Shown here one piece after another: positions 28,721 through 37,800 of a stretch of 64,000 nt of DNA (position 1 is its first letter; each line of letters begins with the position of its first letter). Both the position numbers and the translations under genes were made by a program. The notes below the pieces were generated by a model. That model saw only the letters and a program-made list of their open reading frames with translations, had not been told where the DNA came from and did not search any database. The DNA is from Exiguobacterium sp. BMC-KP (lineage in GTDB: Bacteria > Bacillota > Bacilli > Exiguobacteriales > Exiguobacteriaceae): assembly GCF_001275385.1 (NCBI RefSeq), contig NZ_LGIW01000015.1:1922001-1986000 (forward strand). Direction: 5' to 3'.

Positions 28721-29996
28721 GGTGTTCGACCTCCTCGAAGTAATGGCGCGCTTGTAAGCGCATGTAGTGGACGGATGTGTAGACGATGAGTATCATCGGG
28801 AACAACTTATACCGGTGTCGAATGGCCGTTCCGACGTTGCCGGTTCCAAGACCGAAGATGACGGCGTTGAGAGCAAAGAGAAGGAAAAAGAAGAAGAGGA
28901 CGCTGCCGAACGGGTGCTGACGGATCAATTTGAACGACCGGACGATTGCAAAACAGGCGATGAAGTAGAAGATCGCGTCAAGGAAGAAAATCAGGATGTT
29001 CATGACACTCGACCATTGCCACGGGAACGGTGAGAATAAGAAGTAAATCGTTCGGATCGGTGCGTAGAGAATCATGTCCGCTGGACCCGTTACCGTCAAT
29101 CCGTTTAGATAAGCCGAGCCGCCACGATCGTAACTCATCCCGCTGAACAACTGTCCGTTTTCTGAAACGTGGGTGAACTTCGCGAACAAGACGTCTTGGA
29201 AGCTATAGACGATGAAGCCGACGATGAGCACTTGGAAGATTAGTCGCTGCACCTTGGTCGGTTCAAAATCCATTCGTCGTGTCTCATGACTGTAAAACGA
29301 GAAGTAGACGAGTAAGACGATGATTCCGACGGCAAGACCGGAGTGGAACATCGTACTGACGAAGTAGCCGAGATACGCGAGAATCATATACGATCCGGAT
29401 TTCTCTTCCGTCCAGCGCACCATGTAGTAGAGCGTATAGACGATACCGAGTGCAACGATTTGGTCGCGTAAGAGAATCGGTGAGAGTAACAATCCTTGTG
29501 GGAAGAACGCGAAAACTAGTGTCGCTCCGAACACGTATCGTTCTGGTAAGCGTAACCGTTGAAGTGTCTTCGCTAGGATGACGACGGCGACGACGCCGAG
29601 GATGACGTTGAAGAACTGAGCGAGTATCCGTTCTGGACCAAACATCAGGTAGAAGATCCCAAGAAACTTGGAATAGGTGCCACGGACGACATCATTGAAG
29701 GTCGACGGATCGGTGAAGATTTGGACACCTTCGAGATGAAAAGCCTCAGTATCGTCACCACTGTGTGGCGGTAAGCGAAACAACTCGAGATCGATGAACA
29801 TCAAGACCAGTCGGACGAAGAAGGCGGTGATGAAGATGAGAAAGAGTGGTGTTGTCTTTGACTGGCGAAGTAGGTAGTAGAGAAACAGGACTGAGTTCAG
29901 GAGCAGTAAGGCGGTCACGTACGTGTCCGGGAAGAGCGACCGGGCGAATTGACAAACGAGCGCTTCGAGCACGATGAGTAGTAGGATTGGTCGCAT
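28710..29996 (-). CDS. wzy: Polysaccharide polymerase candidate (Wzy)
   Basis: The 428-residue protein is polytopic, with about 10 membrane segments and one long extracytoplasmic loop between the later helices (around residues 255-310, with MSYDRGGSAYLNG). Sequence identity cannot name it, but Wzy polymerases are poorly conserved and this is the only such protein in the minus-strand operon, beside a Wzx flippase. It resembles the dolichyl-mannosyltransferase/EpsG-like polymerase group. It lies 12 bases after wzx. Confidence 0.7.
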   Translation of the reverse strand: MRPILLLIVLEALVCQFARSLFPDTYVTALLLLNSVLFLYYLLRQSKTTPLFLIFITAFFVRLVLMFIDLELFRLPPHSGDDTEAFHLEGVQIFTDPSTFNDVVRGTYSKFLGIFYLMFGPERILAQFFNVILGVVAVVILAKTLQRLRLPERYVFGATLVFAFFPQGLLLSPILLRDQIVALGIVYTLYYMVRWTEEKSGSYMILAYLGYFVSTMFHSGLAVGIIVLLVYFSFYSHETRRMDFEPTKVQRLIFQVLIVGFIVYSFQDVLFAKFTHVSENGQLFSGMSYDRGGSAYLNGLTVTGPADMILYAPIRTIYFLFSPFPWQWSSVMNILIFFLDAIFYFIACFAIVRSFKLIRQHPFGSVLFFFFLLFALNAVIFGLGTGNVGTAIRHRYKLFPMILIVYTSVHYMRLQARHYFEEVEHRAE

Positions 29997-30008
29997 CTTC
30001 TTCCCTCC

Positions 30009-31268
30009 TTAGCTGCTTTGTTCGACGACGAGAGCGACGTCCCGTGGATATAAGGACCGATACAGTGCTGGTAAAAGTAGAACGATCTGAGTGACGGCGC
30101 AAAGTGTGTACGCAATCGTTGCTCCGTATAGACCGTACAGCGGAATCAATAAGCTACAAGCGATCAGATTGACGACGACACTACCGAAGATTGAGATCGT
30201 CTGGATCCGAAACTGTTGGAAACCGGTCAGGAGTGCTTGGATGACGGTCGAATTGTAGAAAAAGAGTGAGGCAACCATCATCAAGACGAAAATCAGATGG
30301 TATTGAACGAACGACGCGTTGTAGAAAATCGTCAAGCCCCACTTTCCGAAGAAAATGGCTCCGATAATCAACAAGATACCGACGATATTCGTCATGAGTA
30401 ACATCGATCGGGTCAGCTTGCGCAACTCTGGCAAACTTTGTCGTTCACCAGTCTCAGACGAGAAGTTCGGTAGCAAGACGGCAATCAAGGAGTGGATGAA
30501 TAGACTACCGAGTACGAGTAGATAGGCGATACTAGCGTAGTACCCGAGCTCTTCTGTTCCGATTGCGTGCCCGACGAACAATCGCGGAATGTTCGCGTTC
30601 AAGGCAATCAAGAGAGCAACGAATCCGAGTGGCATCGCTTTGAGGAATAATTCCTTGCCTGACCGGTATCGTAAGTCGAGCGCTTGATTGTCAAAGCCAC
30701 GACCCACACGGCGAATCGTCGGTAAGTCGTATACGAGTAGCATGATCAAGTTCCCAGCAATCAAGGCGAGCACGAATCCGTGAATGGAATGGGTCGTAAA
30801 GAGGACGAGTGCTGCACCCGAGACATTCAAGAGACTACGAAAGATCTTCGAGACAGCAACTTCCTTGAAGGCGGTGTGTCCTTGCAAGAAGCCGTATGCG
30901 AGGTCCGCGAACGATTCCATATATTTATTGAGATACACGAGTAACGTTAGGAGTAAGATGTCCGCCTCACCGAAGAAATAATAGATAACGAGTAACACGA
31001 ATACGCCTGCTGAGAGAAGCGAAAAACGGGTCTTGATGAAGAGCCAGAAGTTCGTCAGTCCAGCCCGTTCTGCCGTCAGGATCGTACTGGCGTTCAGCCA
31101 ACAGAACATGACGATCGGTGCGGTGATGGCAAGGGCGTAGTTGAAGTAACCGATGTTGAGCGGTGTACTCCATTTGATCAAGAGCGTCAAAATCATCCAT
31201 TGATGTAGCGAATACGCTGTATCAGCAATGAAGATGAGATTGAAGCGGGACAGTCGGGCCGTTTTCAT
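30009..31268 (-). CDS. wzx: Oligosaccharide flippase (Wzx)
   Basis: The 419-residue protein has about 12 membrane helices and the layout of the MOP/MATE-related polysaccharide flippases: FADLAYGFLQGHTAFKEVAVSKIFRSL and a YYASIAYLLVLGSLF segment. It moves undecaprenyl-linked repeat units across the membrane for polymerisation by the adjacent Wzy candidate. GGGAG precedes the ATG. Confidence 0.88.
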   Translation of the reverse strand: MKTARLSRFNLIFIADTAYSLHQWMILTLLIKWSTPLNIGYFNYALAITAPIVMFCWLNASTILTAERAGLTNFWLFIKTRFSLLSAGVFVLLVIYYFFGEADILLLTLLVYLNKYMESFADLAYGFLQGHTAFKEVAVSKIFRSLLNVSGAALVLFTTHSIHGFVLALIAGNLIMLLVYDLPTIRRVGRGFDNQALDLRYRSGKELFLKAMPLGFVALLIALNANIPRLFVGHAIGTEELGYYASIAYLLVLGSLFIHSLIAVLLPNFSSETGERQSLPELRKLTRSMLLMTNIVGILLIIGAIFFGKWGLTIFYNASFVQYHLIFVLMMVASLFFYNSTVIQALLTGFQQFRIQTISIFGSVVVNLIACSLLIPLYGLYGATIAYTLCAVTQIVLLLPALYRSLYPRDVALVVEQSS

Positions 31269-31283
31269 CGTTCTCCCTCCTCT

Positions 31284-33149
31284 CTATTCACGAGCGATCC
31301 GCATCGTCGGTGCGACTGGGTCGACGTCGGTCTCATTCGTAATTCCTAACAAATACTGGCGAAGGACCTCATCCTGCCCAAGCGCTTGGGCAATCTCACG
31401 CAAGTACGGGTCGACGGATCCGAAGGGGCGTGTCTTCCCGACGAGGATTTTATCAAAGACAAGTTCGTCATGGACCTCATCTTGAGCGAGCAGTTCCTCG
31501 TACAGTTTTTCGCCTTTTCGAATAGCGCTATAGACGATTGGGATTTGCTCTTCTGTAAAGCCACTCAAGTGAATCAAGTTCTTCGCCAGTGTCGTGATGT
31601 GGACCGGTTCGCCCATATCGAGCACGAACACTTCGCCCCCTTTTGCGAGAACACTCGCTTGAATGACGAGCCGGCTCGCTTCTGGGATCGTCATGAAATA
31701 GCGTGTCATCCGGGGATCCGTGATCGTAATCGGTCCGCCTTTCGCGATTTGTTCTTTAAAGAGCGGGATGACGGAACCACGGCTACCGAGGACGTTCCCG
31801 AACCGGACGACGGCGAACGTCGTCTCGCTGTTACGAGCCATCTGCTGGATAACCATCTCAGCGATTCGTTTTGTCGCCCCCATCACACTCGTCGGATTGA
31901 CGGCCTTATCGGTCGAGATCATGACGAATCGTTTGACACCAGCTGCTTCTGCTGCTCGAGCGACGTTGCGTGTGCCGTAGATGTTGTTCTTGACAGCTTC
32001 GCTCGGGTTATCTTCCATCAGCGGCACGTGCTTATGGGCTGCTGCATGATAGACGAGATCCGGTTCGAAGCGTCGCATGACCTCAAGCATCCGGTCACTA
32101 TCTTGCACATCAGCGATGACGGATTCGAACTGGATGTCCCGGCTGAGACACTCGAGTTCTCGACGAATCAGATAAATGCTATTTTCGCCGTGTCCGAGAA
32201 GAACAAGCCGTTCGGGACGAAAACGAATCAACTGTCGGCAAATCTCTGAACCAATCGAACCACCAGCACCGGTGACGAGGACGGTCGCCCCGTGGACACT
32301 TCGTTCGATTTCCGTAATATCGAGCTCGACGGGTTCGCGACCAAGTAAGTCAGCGATTGAAACTTCACGGATTTGTTTGATGGAGACTTTTCCAGATGCC
32401 AGTTCGACAAGCATTGGTAACGTGTGCGCTTCGACTTGGGTCTGCTTAATCCGGTTCAGCAATTCAACCCGTTGTGGATACGGTAAAGATGGAATCGCTA
32501 GGACGACCGCTTCGATCTTCTGCTCTTCGATGATGCATTCGAGTTGATCGATCGCGCCGATGACAGGAACACCATGAATCCGCATTCCGCGTAGTTCGAG
32601 CGAATCGTCGAGGAGTCCGACGACGTTTAAGATATGCGACTTCTTTTGCTTCAGCTCTTTTGTGATCATCTGACCGGAAGCACCGGCACCGATGATCAGT
32701 GTTCGTTTTCCGAGCGTCTTATGGTCCGGAACGAGTCTTAAACTACGTCCACGAATCAACAGGCGGACGAATAAGAGACCGTTTAGGACAAGTCCTGTCT
32801 GTAAGAAGATCGCCCGTTCGACGGCAAAGTCGAACAACGCGTATTCGAGACCGAGTAAGACGAAGCTACTAGCAAGAACGACGACGAGTAAGACGGCAAG
32901 ATCACGTAGACTTGCGTAGCGCCAGATGATTTGATAGAAGCGCATCCAATGTGCGACGAACGTAAGGGCGACCCACTGGATGAGGGCGATTTCGAGTGCA
33001 TCCTGCAACTCGAAGTTGACAGTGAGATGGAGTGGATTAAAGAAATAGAACGTCACTACGGTCGCAAGTGCGATGATTCCGGCGTCGATCAGGCGAAGGA
33101 GTCCGATCTTCAACTGCCGACGATACGGGGTGAGCGGGGAATGCTGCAT
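31284..33149 (-). CDS. CapD/FlaA1-like membrane nucleotide-sugar 4,6-dehydratase
   Basis: The 621-residue protein has four N-terminal membrane helices, a CoA-binding-like domain (GAGASGQMITKEL), then a dehydratase domain with VLVTGAGGSIGSEICRQL, VYHAAAHKHVPLMEDNP and ISTDKAVNPTSVMGATKR. Met replaces the usual catalytic Tyr, as is normal in this membrane group (PglF, CapD, EpsC). It converts UDP-GlcNAc to the 4-keto-6-deoxy sugar, the substrate of the aminotransferase gene in the same operon. Confidence 0.93.
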   Translation of the reverse strand: MQHSPLTPYRRQLKIGLLRLIDAGIIALATVVTFYFFNPLHLTVNFELQDALEIALIQWVALTFVAHWMRFYQIIWRYASLRDLAVLLVVVLASSFVLLGLEYALFDFAVERAIFLQTGLVLNGLLFVRLLIRGRSLRLVPDHKTLGKRTLIIGAGASGQMITKELKQKKSHILNVVGLLDDSLELRGMRIHGVPVIGAIDQLECIIEEQKIEAVVLAIPSLPYPQRVELLNRIKQTQVEAHTLPMLVELASGKVSIKQIREVSIADLLGREPVELDITEIERSVHGATVLVTGAGGSIGSEICRQLIRFRPERLVLLGHGENSIYLIRRELECLSRDIQFESVIADVQDSDRMLEVMRRFEPDLVYHAAAHKHVPLMEDNPSEAVKNNIYGTRNVARAAEAAGVKRFVMISTDKAVNPTSVMGATKRIAEMVIQQMARNSETTFAVVRFGNVLGSRGSVIPLFKEQIAKGGPITITDPRMTRYFMTIPEASRLVIQASVLAKGGEVFVLDMGEPVHITTLAKNLIHLSGFTEEQIPIVYSAIRKGEKLYEELLAQDEVHDELVFDKILVGKTRPFGSVDPYLREIAQALGQDEVLRQYLLGITNETDVDPVAPTMRIARE

Positions 33150-33170
33150 GACGGTGTCTCCTCTCCTCTC

Positions 33171-33815
33171 TCATGAATGGGTGCGGGGAATGGCTTTCGG
33201 ATAACTGTCTGTCGCTTCACGTGTCACTTCCTTTTTGCTTAACGATCGAGAATAGACGATCAGAAGTCCGAGCATCAGACCAAGAACACCACCGATACCT
33301 GTATTCATTAAAATGTTCGGAGATACGGGGTTCGTTGGGATCCGTGCACTCGAGAACACTTCCGTTTTACTCGTGTTGATTAGTTGTGGTAGATAGTCCT
33401 GGAAGACTTCCGTCATCGTGTTCGCCTGGATTGCTGCCTGCTCCGCCGAACGATCCGTGACGGATAAGGCGATAACTTGCGAATCTAGATTGCTTGAAAC
33501 CGTTAGACGATCCGTCAAATCGAATAGTCGCTTATCGGTAACGTTCATTTTTTGAGCAACCTGATCAACGACCTCTGGGCTTCGTAGAATATCTTGATAG
33601 GTACTGACGAGTGTCGGCGTCGATGTCGCCTCTGTATTCTCTTGAGGAACGACGAGGATGTAAGCCGTCGCCTCGTATGTCTTCGGAATGACATACGTGC
33701 TGAGAGCATATCCGGCACCTGCGAAGAGAATCATGAAGAGTGCGAGTAGCCACCAGCCGCGTCGGAGTGTCGTCAGATGATCTCCGAAAGTTTTTCTTTG
33801 ATGCATCGAGCTCAC
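33171..33815 (-). CDS. wzz: Wzz/YveK-family chain-length determinant
   Basis: The 214-residue protein has two membrane helices (about 20-40 and 165-190) that flank an extracytoplasmic domain, the Wzz/CapA layout. Landmarks are GYALSTYVIPKTYEATAYILV, and PVSPNILMNTGIGGVLGLMLG with the proline-rich segment before the second helix. The start is a GTG with AAGAGGTG seven bases upstream. It is the promoter-proximal gene of the EPS operon. In Gram-positive systems this protein partners a BY-kinase, but none is encoded in the window. Confidence 0.9.
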   Translation of the reverse strand: MSSMHQRKTFGDHLTTLRRGWWLLALFMILFAGAGYALSTYVIPKTYEATAYILVVPQENTEATSTPTLVSTYQDILRSPEVVDQVAQKMNVTDKRLFDLTDRLTVSSNLDSQVIALSVTDRSAEQAAIQANTMTEVFQDYLPQLINTSKTEVFSSARIPTNPVSPNILMNTGIGGVLGLMLGLLIVYSRSLSKKEVTREATDSYPKAIPRTHS

Positions 33816-34144
33816 TGTTGTTCACCTCTTTCTGGCTTGACCGAATGGATGGACATTGGTTATGTCTACACCTTATTTCCAATCGACTCCCAAAACAATT
33901 AGAGCTTGGTGGAAATGATTATATTTTTTTCGGTAGCTATCTCGCTTGCGTGACGCTAGTTCACAGCATGAAATCATGTCACGAAAAAAACGCGATTCAC
34001 GAAAAAATGATCACGTTTTTCTTAATATTGTTTCATTTATCTGCATGATATTTTGAAAGATAAGGGTAAATACAAATTTGATGATTAAAAAGTTCTCAAA
34101 TCGGTAATAAGTCCTATATGAAGGGTGGATAGACTTTAGAAATC
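33816..34144. promoter_or_regulatory. Divergent control region of the two exopolysaccharide operons
   Basis: This 329-bp region separates wzz (minus) from the polymerase/ligase gene (plus) and must hold both promoters. It is AT-rich. Two direct TCACGAAAAAA copies begin at 33980 and 33998, with a third TCACG at 34012. There is also CATGAAATCATG at 33969-33980. On the minus strand a TATCAT -10 candidate lies near 34055-34060 without a good -35 at standard spacing. I see no coding potential. Confidence 0.45.
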
Positions 34145-35413
34145 ATGTTAAAATCAGCCAATATACCCACATCGTTTGCCTTATCCATCCTAGTCGTTTG
34201 GATCATGCTCGATGCTTGGATTCGTCCCTTATCCTTCACGGACGAAGTGTTGCCGAAACAGTGGTCCTTTTGGTTGCTTCCCGTTTACACCATTCTATTT
34301 AGCGTCTGTTGGTTCATCTTACAACCGTTCTATCGCGTCAATCGGGCGGCTGGGCATCAAATCGTACTCATTTTTCTGATTTATCTGACTTTTCATATCG
34401 TATTTTTCTTTTTCAACGCGAATACGGATCGTATTCTTGCTTCGCTTTACCTCATCTCGACTTGGCTTTTCGTTGGCATCGTCTCTTCGCTCTCGCGTAC
34501 ATCGATTAACCAATGGCATCGTCTTCTATGTTATTTCCTTTACGGGCAAGCCGTCTTTCTTGCTTCCTACGCCCTCATCGTCTCATTTGGATCAGAGTAT
34601 GTCCCGGTCGAAAACCTGCAATGGCTTCGAATCGGTCCTTTGTCGTTTCCTCAGTTGTACGTAGGGGAACAAGGCTCATTCCTTCGTCTCGCTGGACTGA
34701 TGAACAATCCGAATACGTTTGCAGCTTGGCTCGTTCCAGGAGGACTATTTGCTTGGTTTTATCTGCTCAAACAGTTTCCTCGTCGGCACAGCCTTCTGCA
34801 CGCCGTCTTTCTACTTCTGATCATCATTGCTTTACTCAAAAGTGGTTCGCAGACCGGGATCTATTCTTTTATTCTCCTCGCCCTTTTGACGAGTATTCGA
34901 ATGGTTCCGGGAACGAGACGTCGGTTGCAAGTAACGGCCTGTTATGTGACGGGAAGCCTGATTCTCCTCATCGTCTTTTCGTTTCAAGGTCTGTTTCCCC
35001 GTTTGCTGAGTCTCAATGGACGATTTACGCTATGGGAAGCAGGTTGGCGGGCTTCCGCAGATGCACTCTGGTTCGGTCACGGCATCGGGAGTGCACCACG
35101 CGGACTACAAGAACAGCTAAACGAACAAGTTCTCTATACGTTCCACAGTACACCGATCACCTATCTCTACGAATTCGGACTCATCGGTTGTCTGCTATAC
35201 ATCGCGGTTTTTCTTTATCTGTTTTACCGATTCTTTCGTATTCAAATGACGGATTTCGCTTTCCTCGCGCTGTTGCTTACCGGCTGGCTCGGGTTGCTCC
35301 AATTCACGGAAAGCGTTCTCGTCCGACCGAGCGGATTTTATTTTATTTGGCTTAGCCTTCTCGCTTATACGTCGCTTCGTCGACTTCCACCTCACGACAG
35401 TACCCACACCTAG
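34145..35413 (+). CDS. O-antigen ligase/polymerase-family membrane protein
   Basis: The 422-residue polytopic protein carries the Wzy_C/O-antigen ligase signature: LRLAGLMNNPNTFAAWLVPG, then LLKSGSQTGIYSFILLALL, and the large periplasmic-type loop with WFGHGIGSAPRG and HSTPITYLYEFGLIGCLLY. In Gram-positives such proteins polymerise repeat units or attach glycans. It is the second polymerase candidate of the locus, transcribed away from the main operon and followed after 28 bases by the repeat-protein paralog. The ribosome site is weak. Confidence 0.85.
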   Translation: MLKSANIPTSFALSILVVWIMLDAWIRPLSFTDEVLPKQWSFWLLPVYTILFSVCWFILQPFYRVNRAAGHQIVLIFLIYLTFHIVFFFFNANTDRILASLYLISTWLFVGIVSSLSRTSINQWHRLLCYFLYGQAVFLASYALIVSFGSEYVPVENLQWLRIGPLSFPQLYVGEQGSFLRLAGLMNNPNTFAAWLVPGGLFAWFYLLKQFPRRHSLLHAVFLLLIIIALLKSGSQTGIYSFILLALLTSIRMVPGTRRRLQVTACYVTGSLILLIVFSFQGLFPRLLSLNGRFTLWEAGWRASADALWFGHGIGSAPRGLQEQLNEQVLYTFHSTPITYLYEFGLIGCLLYIAVFLYLFYRFFRIQMTDFAFLALLLTGWLGLLQFTESVLVRPSGFYFIWLSLLAYTSLRRLPPHDSTHT

Positions 35414-35441
35414 AGCACCTACACGAAAGGGGTATGACATC

Positions 35442-36200
35442 ATGAAGAAATGGACAGAACAACAAGTCATCGATAGCCTAATCGAAGCTAGTATCGAATA
35501 TCCCGCTCTCGACGCAAAGACGTATGCGCGCTGGTCGATTGGAAAAGACATTCCATCGATCACGACGATCATTAATGTATTTGGCTCTTGGCGTGAAGCA
35601 CTCCAAGCCGCTGGTCTCTCATCAATCCGTCCTTATTTCTCTGATGAGGAAATCCTTGCTTTCATCAAGGAAGCATCAACGCGTCTCCACCCTTTCCATA
35701 GCAACAGCTACCGGGAGTGGGCAAAGGCGAAACATGGACCCTCCTTGACACTGATCAACTTACGCTTCGGTTCTTGGTCACGTGCACTCGAAGAAGCACA
35801 CATTGAAATGACACGTTCTATCTCGATGACAGAAGAACGCATTATCACGGCACTGCTCGAAGCTTCAGATGTCCTTCCACGCCTGACGACACAGACGTAT
35901 GCGATTTGGGCACAAGAAAACGGACATCCGACAGTCGCGACGATTGCCCGTAAATACGGTTCATGGGCAGATGCTCTTGCTTGCCTCGACATCGCACCTC
36001 CTCGCCGAAAATGGGTCGAAGAAGATGTCCTTGAAGCACTACGACAGGCACAAGAAGAATTACCTTCCCTCAGCATTATTCATTACCGAAAATGGGCAGA
36101 AGATCGCTCGGTTCCGAGCACTTCAACGATTAACGCTCTCTTCGGTAGCTGGACCTCTGCCGTGCAGTGTCTCAAGCGTGCACGCGTCTCTCTTTCCTGA
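35442..36200 (+). CDS. Four-repeat protein resembling homing-endonuclease-associated repeats (paralog 2)
   Basis: The 252-residue protein is built of four ~55-residue repeats ending in VFGSW, RFGSW, KYGSW and LFGSW, each followed by a helix. It aligns repeat by repeat with the protein at 20289-21032. The third repeats are especially close (TQTYxxWAxxxxxPTVATIARxYGSWxxAL in both), so the two arose from duplication of a whole four-repeat gene. AAGGGG precedes the ATG. It is the distal gene of the plus-strand polymerase operon. There is no nuclease or ligand domain; a DNA-binding regulatory role is inferred. Confidence 0.75.
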   Translation: MKKWTEQQVIDSLIEASIEYPALDAKTYARWSIGKDIPSITTIINVFGSWREALQAAGLSSIRPYFSDEEILAFIKEASTRLHPFHSNSYREWAKAKHGPSLTLINLRFGSWSRALEEAHIEMTRSISMTEERIITALLEASDVLPRLTTQTYAIWAQENGHPTVATIARKYGSWADALACLDIAPPRRKWVEEDVLEALRQAQEELPSLSIIHYRKWAEDRSVPSTSTINALFGSWTSAVQCLKRARVSLS

Positions 36201-36216
36201 TCATCCCCTTCCACCT

Positions 36217-36256
36217 AAAAAGAGTGATCCGGCATCACACCGGATCACTCTTTTTT
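36217..36256. terminator. Bidirectional terminator closing the exopolysaccharide locus
   Basis: AAAAAGAGTGATCCGG pairs with CCGGATCACTCTTTTTT; A and T tracts on both sides serve both convergent genes. Confidence 0.9.
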
Positions 36257-36263
36257 CGTATGC

Positions 36264-37259
36264 CTACGGTTTTTTGATTTGCTTAAGCAGAGATGCCGGT
36301 AAGAGCGTCAACGTGTCGTGCTTCAATAAATAGATGTCTTCCGTATATGCACCGATGCGTCGGGGATTACGTTGCCCTTGCAAATTGTTTCGGATCGCTT
36401 TCGGAAAGTTGACGCCACATTCGTAAGCATGTGGATATCCACCACCGAATCGCGGATTGATTTCTGATAAATACAGCGTTCCGTCGACATCGAAGAGATC
36501 AAAATCAAGCGGACCGACGAGACCTGTTCCTTCTAAAACGTGCTCGATCAGTTCAAAGACGTCGTCGCGTTTGATGGAGCGACTCTTGTCGGTTTCTCCA
36601 GCGCGCATGACGAGTTTCTCCTTGATGAAGATATCAGTGACTTCATGCGTTAGCCAGTCGACATAGACATCCACCCCAAGCTCTTGCCCTCTTAAGTATT
36701 CTTGAATCAATAAATCCGAATGGACGGCAAACAATCCTTCGACGACTTCAAGTGAAGAGACGACCTGGACATGAAGACTAGCACTCCCGTTACGTGGTTT
36801 TACGAAGACCGGAAACTGGACTTCCCCTAGCGTAAGTGCACTTCGAAACGCTTCGAGCGTCACATATGTCCGCGCATGCGCGATACCTTCCGTAACACAG
36901 TACGTATACATCGCGTACTTATCAAAACAGAGATGACACGCGTCCATCGGTGAGACGAGTACGGTGACACCGATTGCTTCAAACCGTTCTGTTGCCGCTG
37001 CAAGTAACTCGAGTTCAGGATCAATCAATGACAATAACGCTGTCACTTGTTCCCGCTGGCACAGTTCAAGTAAATGCTCGATATAGTCCGGTGCATCGAT
37101 GCGTGGTACGAGATGATGGCGTTCAGTCATATAGAGACCCGGTGCGAGTGGACTACAATCCGCGGTACTGACATGACCGTTTGGCATCTCACGGACGAAA
37201 TACTCGACCAGTTTCGTCCGGCGCCCGACGCTCGTCATCAACAAATGGGAAGTCTTCAT
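36264..37259 (-). CDS. ATP-grasp ligase, carbamoyl-phosphate-synthase-like
   Basis: The 331-residue enzyme has a pre-ATP-grasp Rossmann domain (LLMTSVGRRTKLVEYF, TADCSPLAPG) and an ATP-grasp domain with FPVFVKPRNGSAS, LIQEYLRGQELGVDVYVD, GPLDFDLFDVDGTLYLSEINPRFGGGYPHAY. The EINPRFGG segment contains the Mg-ATP ligands. Such stand-alone enzymes join a carboxylate to an amine or thiol and occur near cell-surface and peptide loci. Start is set by GAAGGAG nine bases before the ATG, 38 codons inside the longest frame. The substrate is unknown. Confidence 0.88.
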   Translation of the reverse strand: MKTSHLLMTSVGRRTKLVEYFVREMPNGHVSTADCSPLAPGLYMTERHHLVPRIDAPDYIEHLLELCQREQVTALLSLIDPELELLAAATERFEAIGVTVLVSPMDACHLCFDKYAMYTYCVTEGIAHARTYVTLEAFRSALTLGEVQFPVFVKPRNGSASLHVQVVSSLEVVEGLFAVHSDLLIQEYLRGQELGVDVYVDWLTHEVTDIFIKEKLVMRAGETDKSRSIKRDDVFELIEHVLEGTGLVGPLDFDLFDVDGTLYLSEINPRFGGGYPHAYECGVNFPKAIRNNLQGQRNPRRIGAYTEDIYLLKHDTLTLLPASLLKQIKKP

Positions 37260-37275
37260 AAGGCAGTCTCCTTCG

Positions 37276-37800
37276 TTAAAAGTGATGCCTTCTCTTTTCG
37301 TGCCGGAAGGAAAGACTTCCTGCTTGGCGTCGTACTTTTTTCCTATAGACGAGTAGATAACATCCGATTCCAATCAATGCCCCGGTTCCATCGAGTAAGA
37401 CATCTTGGATGAGTCCCGTCCGATCTCCCGTCAAAATCTGATGAAACTCATCAAAGACAGCCACCATGATTGCTAACGAATAAGCGAATAAAACAGCAAG
37501 TCCTGTTGTCAGGCGGCGACGTGTCAAATCAATCAATGCCACACCTAACACGAGAAACGTCGAGACATGCGCGGCTTTTCGGATGAAAAATTCAATGAAG
37601 CCACTTCGTCCGAGTGCATCAACACTGACTTCTCCGTGATACGAGAAGGAGATGAAACGCAAATGATCGACAAATCCTAACGGGATATATCGAGATAACC
37701 CTGGCTTGATGGATTGTGCCTGGTATGGCATCGAACTTGAGATAAAGAGAACCAATAGAACAGCGATGACAACGTAGCCGGACCATGTAATTTTTTTCAT
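37276..37800 (-). CDS. VanZ-like membrane protein
   Basis: The 174-residue protein has about four membrane helices and the VanZ-like core: FFIRKAAHVSTFLVLG and AVFDEFHQILTGDRTGLIQDVLLDGTGALIG. VanZ confers low teicoplanin resistance by an unknown mechanism; most relatives have no known role. It lies 16 bases upstream of the ATP-grasp gene in the same direction, so the two are likely co-transcribed. Confidence 0.88.
   Translation of the reverse strand: MKKITWSGYVVIAVLLVLFISSSMPYQAQSIKPGLSRYIPLGFVDHLRFISFSYHGEVSVDALGRSGFIEFFIRKAAHVSTFLVLGVALIDLTRRRLTTGLAVLFAYSLAIMVAVFDEFHQILTGDRTGLIQDVLLDGTGALIGIGCYLLVYRKKVRRQAGSLSFRHEKRRHHF

Noticed and set aside
31386-32249. 287-codon plus-strand frame
   Set aside because: It is antisense to the CapD-like dehydratase gene, which has clear motifs; no ribosome site or family match.
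34513-35355. 280-codon plus-strand frame inside the polymerase/ligase gene
   Set aside because: Overlaps a clear O-antigen ligase-family protein in another frame and is Arg/Ser-rich, as expected of a shadow frame.
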